Assembly: GCF_000189635.1 (NCBI RefSeq)
Contig: NW_002476407.1
Span: forward strand, 496,001 to 560,000
Length of the DNA stretch: 64,000 bases
From: Tetrahymena thermophila SB210
Taxonomy: Eukaryota > Ciliophora > Oligohymenophorea > Hymenostomatida > Tetrahymenidae
Direction of reading: 5' to 3'
Positions within the stretch are counted from its first letter, which is position 1. Every line of letters starts with the position of its first letter. The position numbers and the translations under genes are program-made. The notes below the pieces were generated by a model. The model was not told the origin of the DNA. It saw only the letters and a program-made list of their open reading frames with translations, and searched no databases. Positions 63,292 to 64,000 of this stretch are shown here, piece after piece.

Positions 63292-64000
63292 ATTGATTAT
63301 TTAATTAATTGATAAGCAAAAAATAAATGATGAATTTAAGATAAAAGTGAATGATAAAATTATTCTTGCTTGAATATACATACTAATTATTTAAATAAAT
63401 AATAACAAAACTAAATTAAATAGAACTTTACCTAAAAGAAAAAACAAACATTTCATTACAAAATATATCAAATTTTAAGAAATAATAAAATATATACATA
63501 CATACATAATTAATATATAAAATAAATATTTATCATGCATACAAGCGTGGTTTCTGTAACTTTGAATTATCTTTTTCTAACTTTCAATAATTTGTTTACT
63601 TTTTATCTTCTAAATTTCAACTTTTTCTTTTTTCTTTTTTTTACTCTAATCAAACTGGATTTTAGAGATAACTTTGATCTAATTCAAGCGATTTTTCGTA
63701 TGAAAAATCAACTTTTTAATATTTTCTTTTACAATTATAAAAAGTTGATGATTATCATCAGATTTTTTATATAATTAGCGTTAATGATTAAATAAATCTA
63801 TTTATAGTAAAATTTAATTTTCTTTTCTAATATCATTATATTTTTTTGACCTCATATCTGTCGAAACATAACTTAAAATAAATCAAAACAATCTATCCTG
63901 TTTTTCAGAATTTAAAAAATACGTTTCTAAAGTTATAAGCTTGAATTAGAAGTTATGACATCCATTTCAAAATCTTTTACAATTTTATTGATTAAAATAA
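63292..64000. other. AT-rich 3' flank to window end
   Basis: No supported gene. A hydrophobic open frame at about 63535 (+) is Phe/Leu/Asn-rich, as expected from T-rich spacer, and was not accepted. Confidence 0.5.

Noticed and set aside
63535-63780. Hydrophobic open frame beginning MHTSVVSVTLNYLF
   Set aside because: Phe/Leu/Asn content reflects T-rich spacer; no domain, homologue or splice support.

Overview
The window looks like nuclear DNA from a Tetrahymena-type ciliate. It is very AT-rich. Recognisable proteins read through TAA and TAG as glutamine and end only at TGA (ciliate code 6). The genes are cut by many short introns (GT...AG, about 47-280 nt, mostly 50-70 nt). ORFs called with the standard code are therefore only fragments. 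All gene models here were built by hand with TGA as the only stop, checking splice sites for frame and for agreement with the protein family. No telomere repeat and no convincing chromosome-breakage sequence was seen, so this appears to be the interior of a chromosome.

Layout. 0-12.3 kb (+): the end of a membrane-anchored aspartyl protease, a small unknown protein, LSM8, UTP7/WDR46, a PIH1-domain protein and KRI1. Four of these work on RNA or RNP assembly. 13.6-22.4 kb (+): an MFS transporter, a SAPS-family PP6/Sit4 phosphatase subunit whose start codon appears split by an intron, and intronless PIG-V. 23.2-29.6 kb (-): a small Tim chaperone with an unusual tail, a 2-phosphoglycerate-kinase-like protein, PNKP (with a tandem duplication of its 3' end) and an unknown protein. 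29.6-45.8 kb: two gene-poor stretches of about 7 kb holding microsatellites, a decayed IS1595-like transposase, other decayed coding fragments and a possible structured RNA. One intronless Q-rich gene lies between them. 45.8-50.7 kb: an SPFH/band-7 membrane protein, a multi-pass membrane protein and the splicing factor MFAP1 (-). 51.6-59.6 kb (+): three consecutive unrecognised Q/N-rich proteins. 60.1-63.3 kb (+): a Nudix hydrolase and a choline/ethanolamine kinase.

Most genes are unrelated housekeeping genes. The one suggestive functional grouping is LSM8-UTP7-PIH1-KRI1 (U6/snoRNA biology, SSU processome, snoRNP assembly). I found no convincing new multi-gene system. The best leads are the ZZ zinc finger inside KRI1, the split AUG, the duplicated PNKP tail, the archaeal-type 2PGK, the transposase fossil and the nested hairpins near 41.1 kb.
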